A stretch of 64,000 nt of DNA. It comes from a virus. This document shows, piece by piece, positions 14,175 through 22,655 of the stretch (within the stretch, counting starts at the first letter, position 1; the number at the start of each line of letters is the position of its first letter). Made by a program: the position numbers and the translations under genes. The stretch covers positions 1 to 64,000 of IMG/VR virus record IMGVR_UViG_3300032116_014939. The stretch is one strand, 5' to 3'. The notes under the pieces are model-generated. The model worked only from the letters and a program-made list of their open reading frames with translations. It was not told the DNA's origin and did not search any database.

Positions 14175-14205
14175 CAAACTTACAGCAAATATTCCGTAGT
14201 GTCAA
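14175..14205 (-). promoter_or_regulatory. Bacteroidota-type promoter P2 of the ncRNA
   Basis: TTG at 14203-14205, 20 nt, TAAGTTTG at 14175-14182. Same -7 box as P1, 102 bp upstream, giving a tandem arrangement. Confidence 0.75.
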
Positions 14206-14223
14206 ATAAATATATCGAAAAAA

Positions 14224-14634
14224 TCAAAAATTTAACACGTCAGTTAAAACTTCCTTAATACCTGATGACATATTAAGTTCTTTAATCTCTTCTAAAGTCA
14301 TATAATCACATTCTGTGTGCTCAAAACCGTCCATAGCATTCTCTAAATCAGGAATGATTTTGGTGTCAGTCTTTAAAAGGAATACATGTAGAATAGTTTT
14401 TATCCCACCTAATTTATTATAACGATTAATTTTACCCAAAGGTTTAATATCTTCCTCAACTGGAACACCCATCTCCTCATAGAACTCTCTATACGCTGCA
14501 TCCTTTGGGTCTTCACCTTCTTCTATTCCACCCATAGGTATTGCCCACTTTGATGGTTCATTAATCTCAGCAGTTCTCTTACAAACTAAACATTTATCAT
14601 TTACTTTCACAATTATTCCAGCACTTTGTTTCAT
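14224..14634 (-). CDS. Nudix hydrolase
   Basis: 136 aa. The Nudix box is at about 35-57: GGIEEGEDPKDAAYREFYEE then MGV, matching Gx5Ex7REUxEExGU. Hydrolyses a nucleoside diphosphate linked to X; the substrate cannot be read. Start ATG 14634, divergent from the DUF192 gene with 20 bp between them. Phage Nudix enzymes often act on nucleotide pools or caps, but that is only family knowledge. Confidence 0.9.
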   Translation of the reverse strand: MKQSAGIIVKVNDKCLVCKRTAEINEPSKWAIPMGGIEEGEDPKDAAYREFYEEMGVPVEEDIKPLGKINRYNKLGGIKTILHVFLLKTDTKIIPDLENAMDGFEHTECDYMTLEEIKELNMSSGIKEVLTDVLNF

Positions 14635-14654
14635 AGAAATATTTATTAATAAGT

Positions 14655-15002
14655 ATGTTGTTAAAAATAAATAAAAATAGTTTTAATGTCAAAGTATTAA
14701 TTGAAAGTTCTGAAACCAGTGAAGGTATGATGAACAAAACTTTTGACAATTTTGACGGTATGTTGTTCATCATGGGTGATGGTTCACATAGTTTTTGGAT
14801 GATGAATTGTATTATCCCTTTAGATATAATCTTTATTGATAAGAACTTTAAAATAACTAAAATACATCATTACTGTGAGCCATGTGAGGTTCAACCTTGT
14901 GAAAGGTTTGTAGGTAAAGGAATGTATGTCTTAGAACTTGAGGGTGGTTCTTGTGAAGAGTTAGGTATCAGAGAAGGACAAGTTTGTGAATTCTTTAAAT
15001 AA
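14655..15002 (+). CDS. DUF192 family protein
   Basis: 115 aa. Matches the DUF192 fold: FDGMLFIMGDGSHSFWMMNC, then IPLDIIFIDKNF and a C-terminal YVLELEGGSCEELGI. Bacterial members are usually secreted; this copy has no signal peptide. Function unknown. Convergent with the DHH gene, 1 bp apart. A TATTTATT box at 14640-14647 precedes it by 7 nt. Confidence 0.85.
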   Translation: MLLKINKNSFNVKVLIESSETSEGMMNKTFDNFDGMLFIMGDGSHSFWMMNCIIPLDIIFIDKNFKITKIHHYCEPCEVQPCERFVGKGMYVLELEGGSCEELGIREGQVCEFFK

Positions 15003-15003
15003 A

Positions 15004-16407
15004 TTACTTACTTTCTTCAATCTTCTGTTGTAAAACATTAACAAATCTATTCTGTAACATCTTCAAAAACTTGATATAAGGTGAGTCTTCTTTTTCAGAC
15101 TCGTACTTGTACTTACCTTGTGGTGGTCTCTTACTTCTTCCAATATAATTTAATCCTGATATATTTGTAATACACTTGTGTCCACCTGAATTGGCTTGGA
15201 TAACTTCCCATACAGGAACTGAAACACTATCTAACACACTCCATTCTTCTTCAGTCAGTTCAGTTGATTTCTTTTCCATCAAAGATTTAATATCCATAAG
15301 TTCCTCAACACCATCTTTTTTATCCAAGTATTTGTCTCCGTATATTGCAGCAAAATCTTTAAAGGTAAATCCAACTGACTCTTCTTTTGCAGCAGTTTCA
15401 GAAACCCATTTAATTGTTGATAGTGGAACTTGTTTTTCTTTTAATTGTGATTCCCAATGTCCCAATACTTCTTGAGCAATTTCTCCCAAGTTAACACCTT
15501 TAAGTTCTCTTTCTTTTTTGAAAGGGTTACATGACGCTTGTAATAAACCAAGTGGCCAAGCAATAACAAGGAAGTCTGCTTCAGGGTTGTTTCTAAATGG
15601 GGTGTATCTATCATATGAGCCAGGTTTCATCATACTTCCACCACCATATTGAACAATAATATTATCTTTAACCTGAACATTCTTATGTCCTTTCATTGTC
15701 TGAACATAATCTTCTTTATTCTTTTCTAATGAAGATATGTCAGCATACCTATTTGTCTTCATTAATTCCTTAATCTTATTGAAGATTGAGAGGAGTGAAG
15801 GTTTACAATCTAACACTAATGTCTCTAAAAACCCTGGTTTACTTTTGAATGCTAATAATAATTTGTTTGTAACCAAACCTAATAACATTCTATTTTCTTT
15901 AGCACTCTTTTCTTTTGATGTCCCATAAACATAATTCATCACCATTTCAGGTGTGATGTTTTTGGAAGCGTAATCAGCACTATCAACCATAGATATTGTC
16001 GCAACATCTTCAGGTGTAAAAATTTCAGAAGCCGGAACAATCTGTGATAGAGTTTCAACATTTGAACGAGCTCCTCTGAACTGAGTTGACTTAGTTTCGT
16101 CAGCTCCGGCTTGTCTATCGTGGTGGTCGGTATGAACCACAAACATTGGTTTTCCGTGAGCAAAGTCTACAAGGACTGGCATAATTTCACCTTCAGCATC
16201 TGCTTTCTTAACCGCAAATTCCTTATCTCCGTATTGGATTACTTCAACATCAACAACTTTGATTCCGTTGTCTTCTAAATACTTTTTCATCGCTAATGCA
16301 GTTGCAACACCGTCTAAATCTTGGTGGAAGTATATCTTCGCTTTTTTGTATCTATCAGAAAGTTCTCTTATGTTTCTGATACCACCTTCGGAAATTATCT
16401 TTTTCAT
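15004..16407 (-). CDS. DHH-family phosphoesterase with ISE leader
   Basis: 467 aa from ATG 16407. The leader MKKIISEGG precedes the DHH domain: IYFHQDLDGVATALAMKKYL (metal-binding Asp residues, about 25-45), then VVHTDHHDRQ (DHH signature, about 107) and MVDSADY. DHH enzymes hydrolyse phosphodiester bonds in short oligonucleotides or cyclic dinucleotides (NrnA, RecJ, GdpP types). The C-terminal 250 residues have no clear DHHA1 motif. A TATTTATT box is 4 nt upstream. Confidence 0.82.
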   Translation of the reverse strand: MKKIISEGGIRNIRELSDRYKKAKIYFHQDLDGVATALAMKKYLEDNGIKVVDVEVIQYGDKEFAVKKADAEGEIMPVLVDFAHGKPMFVVHTDHHDRQAGADETKSTQFRGARSNVETLSQIVPASEIFTPEDVATISMVDSADYASKNITPEMVMNYVYGTSKEKSAKENRMLLGLVTNKLLLAFKSKPGFLETLVLDCKPSLLSIFNKIKELMKTNRYADISSLEKNKEDYVQTMKGHKNVQVKDNIIVQYGGGSMMKPGSYDRYTPFRNNPEADFLVIAWPLGLLQASCNPFKKERELKGVNLGEIAQEVLGHWESQLKEKQVPLSTIKWVSETAAKEESVGFTFKDFAAIYGDKYLDKKDGVEELMDIKSLMEKKSTELTEEEWSVLDSVSVPVWEVIQANSGGHKCITNISGLNYIGRSKRPPQGKYKYESEKEDSPYIKFLKMLQNRFVNVLQQKIEESK

Positions 16408-16411
16408 TAAT

Positions 16412-16419
16412 AATAAATA
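16412..16419 (-). promoter_or_regulatory. TATTTATT box, 4 nt before the start codon
   Basis: Before the DHH gene. Too close for a normal leader, so the role is uncertain. Confidence 0.35.
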
Positions 16420-16426
16420 TTGTAAC

Positions 16427-16454
16427 AAAAAAAAAGTTCATCATTACGATGAAC
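16427..16454 (-). terminator. Rho-independent terminator
   Basis: The stem GTTCATC/GATGAAC is followed by nine T on the minus strand. Ends the Dps-like gene. Confidence 0.8.
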
Positions 16455-16482
16455 CTTTTAAAGTAAAAAAGTAATATACCTC

Positions 16483-16854
16483 TTATTTTAAAGTTAACAA
16501 GTATTTCAACTTGTTAATTTCCGCTAACATTTCGTCTCTAATGTTTAATAAATCCGAGTCCATCTTTGGGTCATAGTCTTCAGACAATCCAACCAAATAT
16601 TCACAAACTGAATTGATATATTCAGTTAACTCAAGTTCTTCAATATCACTACCACCTAAAGTATATCCACCTGAAAAACTAGGTCTTCCGTGTTTACCCA
16701 TACAAACTTCAACAAACTTATCAATCAAATCATCAAGTGATTCGTATATTCCACCATAAGCAGAATGTCTAGCAAATGATTTTGTTTGCCAGTGTAATAC
16801 TCTGAATTGAGTTTGTGTTTCTAATAAAAATTTAACAACTTCCGAATTTTTCAT
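16483..16854 (-). CDS. Dps/ferritin-like phage protein (DUF5856 type)
   Basis: 123 aa. RVLHWQTKSFARHSAYGGIY followed by ESLDDLIDKFVEV matches the first two helices of Dps-like four-helix proteins (HW, H, D/E positions). I recall this form as DUF5856. It lacks the full set of ferroxidase ligands that would prove iron binding. The N-terminus MKNSEVVKFLLETQ carries LLE, like the other leaders. TATTTATA box 13 nt upstream; own terminator. Confidence 0.72.
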   Translation of the reverse strand: MKNSEVVKFLLETQTQFRVLHWQTKSFARHSAYGGIYESLDDLIDKFVEVCMGKHGRPSFSGGYTLGGSDIEELELTEYINSVCEYLVGLSEDYDPKMDSDLLNIRDEMLAEINKLKYLLTLK

Positions 16855-16867
16855 TACAATATTTTAT

Positions 16868-16875
16868 TATAAATA
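16868..16875 (-). promoter_or_regulatory. TATTTATA box, 13 nt before the Dps-like start
   Basis: Putative late-type element. With the terminator at 16427 it defines a single-gene unit. Confidence 0.52.
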
Positions 16876-16898
16876 TATCAATAAATGAAAAATGGTGG

Positions 16899-17756
16899 TT
16901 ATTGACCCCCATTTTCAAATTCTAATTTCTGTTGACTCTTTTGGTCAACAAAACTTTGTATTCGTTGTTTAGCAATTTCACAATAGTTTTCACTCAATTC
17001 AATACCAACCCATCTTCTGTCATGAACAACTGCCGCCACACAACTGGTTCCTGAGCCATTGAAAGGGTCTAAAACAATATCATTTCTATATGATAATATC
17101 TTAATTGCCTTTTCGGGAATATCCATCGAGAACGTTGCCTTTGTTAATGAACGAGTGTCAGCAAAGTATTTCCATTGTCCAAACACCAATTCCATAAACT
17201 CTTTCTTATCTTGTTCAGAATAAGCAACTTTGTTCTTCCCTTCTTCGGTTAGATAAGGTTCACCCTTCCATTGTGGTTCACCTTTAACTTTCTTGATGTG
17301 ATTTTTCTTATAAGCAAGTATCACACATTCTTTTGGGTTGTAGATGTAAGGAGCTGATGGACTCATCCAAGAACCCCAAGCGGTTGTCTTACTTCTATGT
17401 GGTGAGTTCTCTTCAAGGTCAACAATACCATAAAACTTAAACCCAACTTTTTTCATCACCTGATAAAGTTCTGAAGCGAAGAATACTCTACCACCTCTGT
17501 CCTGTACGTTAACTTCATAGGGTATGTTAATCGCAATCCTACCGTCATCTTTTAATAAACGATAAGCCTCAGTTAACCATTTCTTCGACCACTTCCAATA
17601 TTCATCCATAACAATTTCATCGTTATGTGTATCGTATTGGATACCTACATTATATGGTGGTGATGTTACAATCAAGTCAACCCAACCTTCAGGCATTTCA
17701 CTCATCACCTCAATGGTATCACCATTCAGGACTCTGTTAATATAATTCTCAATCAT
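16899..17756 (-). CDS. DNA methyltransferase, beta class (TSPPY)
   Basis: 285 aa. Catalytic motif IV is VTSPPYNVGIQYD near residue 30, the target-recognition region is in the middle, and the AdoMet motif DPFNGSGTSCVAA is near the C-terminus. This order (IV before I) is the beta class, and SPPY is most common in N4-cytosine enzymes. It probably protects phage DNA from host restriction; no cognate nuclease is adjacent. Overlaps the DUF3310 gene by 8 bp. Confidence 0.9.
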   Translation of the reverse strand: MIENYINRVLNGDTIEVMSEMPEGWVDLIVTSPPYNVGIQYDTHNDEIVMDEYWKWSKKWLTEAYRLLKDDGRIAINIPYEVNVQDRGGRVFFASELYQVMKKVGFKFYGIVDLEENSPHRSKTTAWGSWMSPSAPYIYNPKECVILAYKKNHIKKVKGEPQWKGEPYLTEEGKNKVAYSEQDKKEFMELVFGQWKYFADTRSLTKATFSMDIPEKAIKILSYRNDIVLDPFNGSGTSCVAAVVHDRRWVGIELSENYCEIAKQRIQSFVDQKSQQKLEFENGGQ

Positions 17757-17976
17757 TCTGTAATTTTTCTATCTTTTTTTCAATATACCATATGGCTTTC
17801 TTCAAGTCCTGAACCACGTTATCTTTTTTACCTGCACGTGATAGGTATTTAACCGCGTTACCCAAATAAAAATCTTTATCTAAATCCCAAGCGTCGATTA
17901 CTTTGATTGCTTCATATGGATTATCTTTACCACCATAGTGTGATGGGTGATTAACCATTTCTTTTTGTTCTGACAT
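17749..17976 (-). CDS. DUF3310 family protein
   Basis: 75 aa if started at ATG 17976 (MSEQKEMVNHPSHY); upstream ATGs at 17991 and 18018 are possible. The family signature is complete: NHPSHYGG, then LGNAVKYLSRAGKKDN and DLKKAIWYIEKKI. Common in phages, sometimes noted as nucleotide-kinase-associated. Function not proven. Confidence 0.85.
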   Translation of the reverse strand: MSEQKEMVNHPSHYGGKDNPYEAIKVIDAWDLDKDFYLGNAVKYLSRAGKKDNVVQDLKKAIWYIEKKIEKLQND

Positions 17977-18151
17977 AATATTCTTTTCCATATTTACTTT
18001 CTTCAAGTGTACCCTCACTTACAAGTTTTTCAATTCGTTTTCTTGTTTCATCGATTCCAACTCGTAGGATATAATCAGAAATATAATTAATATGAACTGG
18101 TTTTTCAAGTTTTCTTAACAGAACTTCACTAGGGTCTACATTGTTTCTCAT
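17951..18151 (-). CDS. Small winged-helix-like protein, 66 aa
   Basis: ATG 18151 (MRNNVDPSEVLLRKLEKP). The helix-turn-helix-wing order is suggested by ISDYILRVGIDETRKRIEKL followed by a YGKEYYV strand pair. Possibly a regulator of its own operon. It overlaps both neighbouring genes by about 20 bp. Confidence 0.65.
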   Translation of the reverse strand: MRNNVDPSEVLLRKLEKPVHINYISDYILRVGIDETRKRIEKLVSEGTLEESKYGKEYYVRTKRNG

Positions 18152-18287
18152 ACTCTTTAAATTTTTTGGCAACATCGTTATTTGTGAAAATGATGGAATC
18201 GGCTTTGAGGTAGTGATTAATAATAGTTAAATCTTTTTCTAAACTTTTGATTTGTTCTTCCCCTATTATTTTTTTGTTGAATCCCAT
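18129..18287 (-). CDS. Small hypothetical protein, 52 aa
   Basis: Starts MGFNKKIIGEEQIKSLEKDL. Helical and charged. First gene after the promoter at 18292, overlapping the winged-helix gene by 23 bp. No family recognised. Confidence 0.6.
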   Translation of the reverse strand: MGFNKKIIGEEQIKSLEKDLTIINHYLKADSIIFTNNDVAKKFKEYEKQCRP

Positions 18288-18291
18288 ATTA

Positions 18292-18322
18292 CAAAAATAC
18301 TAATCTTTTTTTAGATTTACAA
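18292..18322 (-). promoter_or_regulatory. Bacteroidota-type promoter
   Basis: TTG at 18320-18322, 20 nt, TATTTTTG at 18292-18299. Drives the operon 18287-16899. It overlaps the end of the 253-aa gene. Confidence 0.7.
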
Positions 18323-19061
18323 TTGTTTTTTTCTGAATTATGTAACTTAATACCTTTCTTTTAAAGATTGGTAGAAGTGTGTTTTCAAATGGTAGGTCGT
18401 TGGATGACATTAATTCAAAGATGGGTAAACTTATATCTTGAGTTAATTCATTTAATATTGTTCTGATTACCTTTTTACTTTCACCATCAAATATCAACTG
18501 AACCGAAAACTTACTGTCGTGTTTAACCGTATCAATACCGCCAGTTGTATATTTCCAAATCTTTTTGTTGTTTCCGTTAAGTGTAAAGAAGTAACCTCTT
18601 TCTAAATCCTGTTTCTTATTTTCGTTGGTGTGTTTGATTGAAACCGAGTCGTAGGTTAGTGTCCAAAGAGCTTTGATAACATTAAAGTATTCAAAAAACT
18701 TCGGTCCAGCATATTTTAATATCTTATTTAATTCTTCCAACTCATCGTCATTTAATGCTGGGATGGGTGTGAATTTAAGTTCATTAATTAATATTTCATC
18801 ATCAATAACTTCAAACTTCTTGTTAACAACGATGTATTTAAACTCCGAAGACATCACTTGTAGATTAGCCAAGTGTAATGACATTTCACTAAATAAGGGA
18901 TATAACTCAAACTTCTCAATCTTATCGTCACAGAACTTTAAAAAGTCCATCAACATATAATATTTGTGTTCGTAGTCAATTGGTTCTGTTAATAACCAGT
19001 CTGTCGTTAATCTGAAATGATTATTTTTTTTCGTTCTTCTTTTTTTTGGTTTGGTTTCCAT
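18300..19061 (-). CDS. Hypothetical phage protein, 253 aa
   Basis: Basic N-terminus (PKKRRTKKNNHF), then a largely helical protein without signal or membrane segments. Spaced 1 bp from the upstream 433-aa gene. No catalytic motif recognised. Confidence 0.78.
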   Translation of the reverse strand: METKPKKRRTKKNNHFRLTTDWLLTEPIDYEHKYYMLMDFLKFCDDKIEKFELYPLFSEMSLHLANLQVMSSEFKYIVVNKKFEVIDDEILINELKFTPIPALNDDELEELNKILKYAGPKFFEYFNVIKALWTLTYDSVSIKHTNENKKQDLERGYFFTLNGNNKKIWKYTTGGIDTVKHDSKFSVQLIFDGESKKVIRTILNELTQDISLPIFELMSSNDLPFENTLLPIFKRKVLSYIIQKKTIVNLKKD

Positions 19062-19062
19062 T

Positions 19063-20364
19063 TTACCCTTCTATTTGTAAAATGTAATATGTTTCATCAT
19101 TAAATTCAATAGTATCGTAATCACCATCGTAAGTGTTCAATGTGTGACCGATACCATCAGAACGAAGTAATCCTTCTTTGAACCCTTGTGTGTCTATATA
19201 ATTTTCAATCTCCAAACCATAATTTTCTATTACGCTCATAGGGTCATCAACCAAATCATTAACTAAATCTTCAACCTTTTCCTCAATTAAATTTTCAGGA
19301 ATAGTTTTATCACTATCTTTTAATTCATCCAACTCTTCGTTTAATTCATCATATTGTTCTTGTGATAAATTTTCCGAATCTTTCAAAAACAATTCAATTT
19401 CTTCAATTCTTTCTTGAACTGCTGGGTCTTCATATTCAAACTCATCTTCATCAAAATAGTCTTCTAAATTTTCTCTTACATTATCTTCTTCACTCTCTCT
19501 AAAATAGTCTTTAAGTTCTTCAACATCAATATAATCTTCAACAAAACTTTGATTAAAACCTTTCATTCCAATATCATCAATTAATTCATCAATTCTTTCA
19601 TATGCGGACATGTGGGTGTCGTAATTATCACCAACCGCCCATCTTTCTTTTGATTCTTCTAAGTCGTTGGTTAACACATAGAAAACTCTCATACTATAAT
19701 ATTTGTAGGCGTAAACCAAGTTATATACGTCAATTCTTTTTTCAAGGTATTCAATTTCTTCTTCAACCGCTTCTAAATCCATCAGATTTTCATTATCTTC
19801 CGTTTCTCTTTCAATTTCTTCCATTCTTTCTTTTTCAGCGTAAAGTTGTTGTAACCTAGCATCATCACCAGGTTCTTTAGCCTCATAATCACCAGAAGAT
19901 GAAGTCAAAAATTCAAATAAAACATTTGCCAAAATCGCAATCTCACTAGTTGCAGTTTCTAAATTCCACTCGTCCTCTTGTCGTAAATCGTTTTGTTTGG
20001 CTAATTCAATCTGTCTTTGTTTTTTGATTTGAATTTTTTCATACGGTGTTCCATATGTTGAAATATACTTATATTTAACACCCTCAAGAGAATTAATATT
20101 GGTATATGATAAATCTAAACTACCATTAACTGTGATATTTGTGATGTTATTAGCATCCGTATTTCTCAGACTTAAATCACCATCAATAACAATTCGTTTA
20201 CCTCTGAATTGTTTCATATTTTGAACCAATTTACCGTTATAATTAGTGAACTTTAAAAAATTAATATATTGCTCAGGTGTTATAACAACACTCTCTTGTC
20301 CTTCTTCCTCAACCAACATCTGAACAACCTTTTGTATTTGTGATATATCTATACTAACTCTCAT
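19063..20364 (-). CDS. Acidic protein with LVEE leader and a beta-helix repeat, 433 aa
   Basis: The leader MRVSIDISQIQKVVQMLVEE ends in LVE. Residues about 45-95 hold two or three short repeats (IVIDGDLSLRNTDANNI, ITVNGSLDLSYTNINSL), like the leucine-rich or right-handed-helix repeats of large phages. The remaining 330 residues are very acidic and predicted coiled coil. A TATTTATT box lies 15 nt upstream. I infer a virion or scaffold-associated protein; no enzyme motif is seen. Confidence 0.72.
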   Translation of the reverse strand: MRVSIDISQIQKVVQMLVEEEGQESVVITPEQYINFLKFTNYNGKLVQNMKQFRGKRIVIDGDLSLRNTDANNITNITVNGSLDLSYTNINSLEGVKYKYISTYGTPYEKIQIKKQRQIELAKQNDLRQEDEWNLETATSEIAILANVLFEFLTSSSGDYEAKEPGDDARLQQLYAEKERMEEIERETEDNENLMDLEAVEEEIEYLEKRIDVYNLVYAYKYYSMRVFYVLTNDLEESKERWAVGDNYDTHMSAYERIDELIDDIGMKGFNQSFVEDYIDVEELKDYFRESEEDNVRENLEDYFDEDEFEYEDPAVQERIEEIELFLKDSENLSQEQYDELNEELDELKDSDKTIPENLIEEKVEDLVNDLVDDPMSVIENYGLEIENYIDTQGFKEGLLRSDGIGHTLNTYDGDYDTIEFNDETYYILQIEG

Positions 20365-20379
20365 GATAAAAATTATATT

Positions 20380-20387
20380 AATAAATA
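20380..20387 (-). promoter_or_regulatory. TATTTATT box, 15 nt before the start codon
   Basis: Before the 433-aa gene; divergent from the plus-strand box at 20431. Confidence 0.45.
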
Positions 20388-20430
20388 TTAAAATAACTAT
20401 ATTATTTACTATTAAATCACATGTGGTAAA

Positions 20431-20438
20431 TATTTATA
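20431..20438 (+). promoter_or_regulatory. TATTTATA box, 16 nt before the start codon
   Basis: Before the MGCGCKK gene on the plus strand. It shows that the motif is orientation-specific relative to the gene. Confidence 0.52.
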
Positions 20439-20454
20439 ATAAAATACCAACAAC

Positions 20455-20580
20455 ATGGGATGTGGATGTAAAAAACAAAACGCTTCACCTGAACAGGTGA
20501 AAAAGTTAAGAACTGAGAGTATTAAAAACGCAGTTCAGAGTACTATTGATAAGTACTACAACAAAAACAAGAAAAAGTAA
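20455..20580 (+). CDS. Cys-rich micropeptide MGCGCKK, 41 aa
   Basis: MGCGCKKQNASPEQVKKL, then a helical, Lys-rich tail ending NKNKKK. The N-terminal CGC could bind a metal or be modified. Followed by a second CGC peptide and then a terminator, so the two form a unit. Confidence 0.65.
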   Translation: MGCGCKKQNASPEQVKKLRTESIKNAVQSTIDKYYNKNKKK

Positions 20581-20604
20581 TAAACCTCTAATAAATTAAA
20601 AACA

Positions 20605-20646
20605 ATGAAAAACAACGGCGGTGGTGGTTGCGGATGTGGAAAATAA
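20605..20646 (+). CDS. Possible 13-residue micropeptide MKNNGGGGCGCGK
   Basis: A complete ATG-to-TAA frame of 14 codons between the 41-aa gene and the terminator. Gly-rich with the same CGC motif. The shared motif argues that it is translated; the length argues for caution. Confidence 0.4.
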   Translation: MKNNGGGGCGCGK

Positions 20647-20670
20647 TCTTTCCCGCAACATAAGAAAACT

Positions 20671-20696
20671 AAAAGGGGAATTTTTCCCCTTTTTTT
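20671..20696 (+). terminator. Rho-independent terminator
   Basis: AAAAGGGG/CCCCTTTT stem with a seven-base loop and a T run on the plus strand. Closes the micropeptide unit 25 bp after the second peptide. Confidence 0.82.
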
Positions 20697-20697
20697 A

Positions 20698-20705
20698 TAT
20701 TTATA
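20698..20705 (+). promoter_or_regulatory. TATTTATA box, 3 nt before the start codon
   Basis: Directly after the terminator and before the 370-aa gene, so this gene needs a new start site here. A leaderless mRNA would follow. Confidence 0.42.
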
Positions 20706-20708
20706 ATT

Positions 20709-21821
20709 ATGGAATTTAAAATTTTCAAAAAATTAAACGAAGAAGAGGAAAAACCAGCACTAACATCTTTCCAAAATAAGTTAGTAAAACTTATTACTCT
20801 ATTCCAAAACGGAGATGTTACTGAAGAGGATATTGAAAATGCCATGGGTAGTTTTGATAAATTTTTTGAGTTAATAGTTAAATATGATTTATCACATTAT
20901 ATTGACCCTTTTAATTCTGATTGGGCTGATTATCAAAATAAAATAATTTATCAAATTATACAGAAAGACCCAAATTACATCTATAAGATGATGGAAATGG
21001 AATTTTCAGATATAACTGAAATTGATGGGAAATATTATGTTGATTTAGAAGATTCAGGTGAACTAGCACAATTCTTCAGTAGTGGTAGAAACGATATTAG
21101 TGAAGATAGAATTGCCGAAATATTAAATGGAGATTATGATGGTTATTTTTATGGTGATTTAACAAATGATGTATTCAAAGATGTTTATGAAGACCTAGAA
21201 CCAGAATACCAACAACAAATAAAAAATTATCTTAAAGAAGAATTACTTAAACTTGGTGAGTTATCTGTTGAATATAAAACACCTGAATTCATAGAAGATT
21301 TAGCTAAAGAACAAGGTGATGAGTCAACACTTAAATTAGATGATAATATTGTAACACAAATTATTAATGACAACAATTGTTTGGAATATTGTTTGAATAA
21401 TCTTAGTTTAGACCTGAACCATGATTTATACTCATTATACTCAAGTTGTTATTCGTCGGTTTATGCTAACGAATTGTATGAATCACTTATAGGACAATTA
21501 GTCGGTGAGGTTATTGATAATAAAAAATCAGAAGAGTATAAATACAAAAAATACAACAACTCTAAAATTGGATACACAGATAGATATGGTGTAAGATATG
21601 AAGTTACAAACACCGCATATCATAATATTCAACTTTGGTTGGAAAGTAACGTAAATAACCAATATGAAAATTTAAATTATTTCAGAGGTTATCTCGACTT
21701 ACTTAAAAACTTATTTGATAATGGTGACTTAACTTGGTTGAGTTCTGGTAGAGTTCCTGACTACCCCGATTTAGGTGACGTTAAAAAATGTCTTAATATT
21801 GAGTTTAATAGTTATTTATAA
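20709..21821 (+). CDS. Hypothetical acidic protein with KLNEE leader, 370 aa
   Basis: Starts MEFKIFKKLNEEEEKPALTS. The short amphipathic start plus LNE fits the leader class. The rest is acidic and helical with many Tyr/Asp residues; no domain recognised. Likely made late with other leader proteins. Confidence 0.75.
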   Translation: MEFKIFKKLNEEEEKPALTSFQNKLVKLITLFQNGDVTEEDIENAMGSFDKFFELIVKYDLSHYIDPFNSDWADYQNKIIYQIIQKDPNYIYKMMEMEFSDITEIDGKYYVDLEDSGELAQFFSSGRNDISEDRIAEILNGDYDGYFYGDLTNDVFKDVYEDLEPEYQQQIKNYLKEELLKLGELSVEYKTPEFIEDLAKEQGDESTLKLDDNIVTQIINDNNCLEYCLNNLSLDLNHDLYSLYSSCYSSVYANELYESLIGQLVGEVIDNKKSEEYKYKKYNNSKIGYTDRYGVRYEVTNTAYHNIQLWLESNVNNQYENLNYFRGYLDLLKNLFDNGDLTWLSSGRVPDYPDLGDVKKCLNIEFNSYL

Positions 21822-21891
21822 TAACAAATTTATTCAAGATTTGTTAATAATTCCTTAACACACTTTCAACATTCCATACCTATATATTGGT

Positions 21892-21987
21892 ATGATTAGT
21901 TTAATTTTTATTTCGATATTTTTATTTTTTAACGTTTCTTTAGTCATCCGAGACAGAAAAGAATATTTTAAATACAATAGAAAATAA
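21892..21987 (+). CDS. Possible small membrane peptide, 31 aa
   Basis: MISLIFISIFLFFNVSLVIR forms one transmembrane helix, then a basic tail. It fills most of the gap between two plus-strand genes. Confidence 0.45.
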   Translation: MISLIFISIFLFFNVSLVIRDRKEYFKYNRK

Positions 21988-22028
21988 TTTACACTTTAAC
22001 CTTTAAAATTTTAGTTTTAAAATTGAGT

Positions 22029-22655
22029 ATGGAAAAAGAGAGTTGTATTTTAAATCAGGAATTTGTTAATAAGTTTGCAGATTTCTTATGTCAAGAAATA
22101 AGTGAAAATAATACTTACAAAACTAAACTATCCGTCGTTGATTGTAATAGTTTATTCATAATCAAAGGTTATACCAAGAACCCAAACGTACTTGTCCTTA
22201 ACAACTTAACTGATAAGTTCATAGAACAAGAACAAGATAATTATTCAGACCTAACAGGACTTAACCTTAAGACATTAGACATCATAGATTACGACACTAA
22301 AGACGTGAACTTTGAGGACACTAATTTTGTATATAAGTTCCCTGAAAAGTTTGAAGTAAATAAACTATCCTCAATCACAATCCAATCAACTTTCCCTCAC
22401 GGATATTCTAAAAATTACTTGGGTAATCTATACTCATACTTAACATTAATATCTCAGAAGACACAACCATACTTTAAATTCAAAAACCTATCTTTAGAAT
22501 TTAAAACAGACAATGGTAATCTAACATTCACCAAACTGAATTCAGATAGTTACTATAGTCCTCAGTTACTACTTGAGATACTCAACGATAACTTTGAAGG
22601 GACTATCCCTGAAGATTTACATCTACCATCCAACCTGTTCTTAAACGTTCTTTAA
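22029..22655 (+). CDS. Hypothetical protein, 208 aa
   Basis: ATG 22029 (MEKESCILNQEFVNKF) preferred to the TTG at 22023. Soluble alpha/beta protein. Convergent with and overlapping the 175-aa gene by 4 bp. No family recognised. Confidence 0.75.
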   Translation: MEKESCILNQEFVNKFADFLCQEISENNTYKTKLSVVDCNSLFIIKGYTKNPNVLVLNNLTDKFIEQEQDNYSDLTGLNLKTLDIIDYDTKDVNFEDTNFVYKFPEKFEVNKLSSITIQSTFPHGYSKNYLGNLYSYLTLISQKTQPYFKFKNLSLEFKTDNGNLTFTKLNSDSYYSPQLLLEILNDNFEGTIPEDLHLPSNLFLNVL

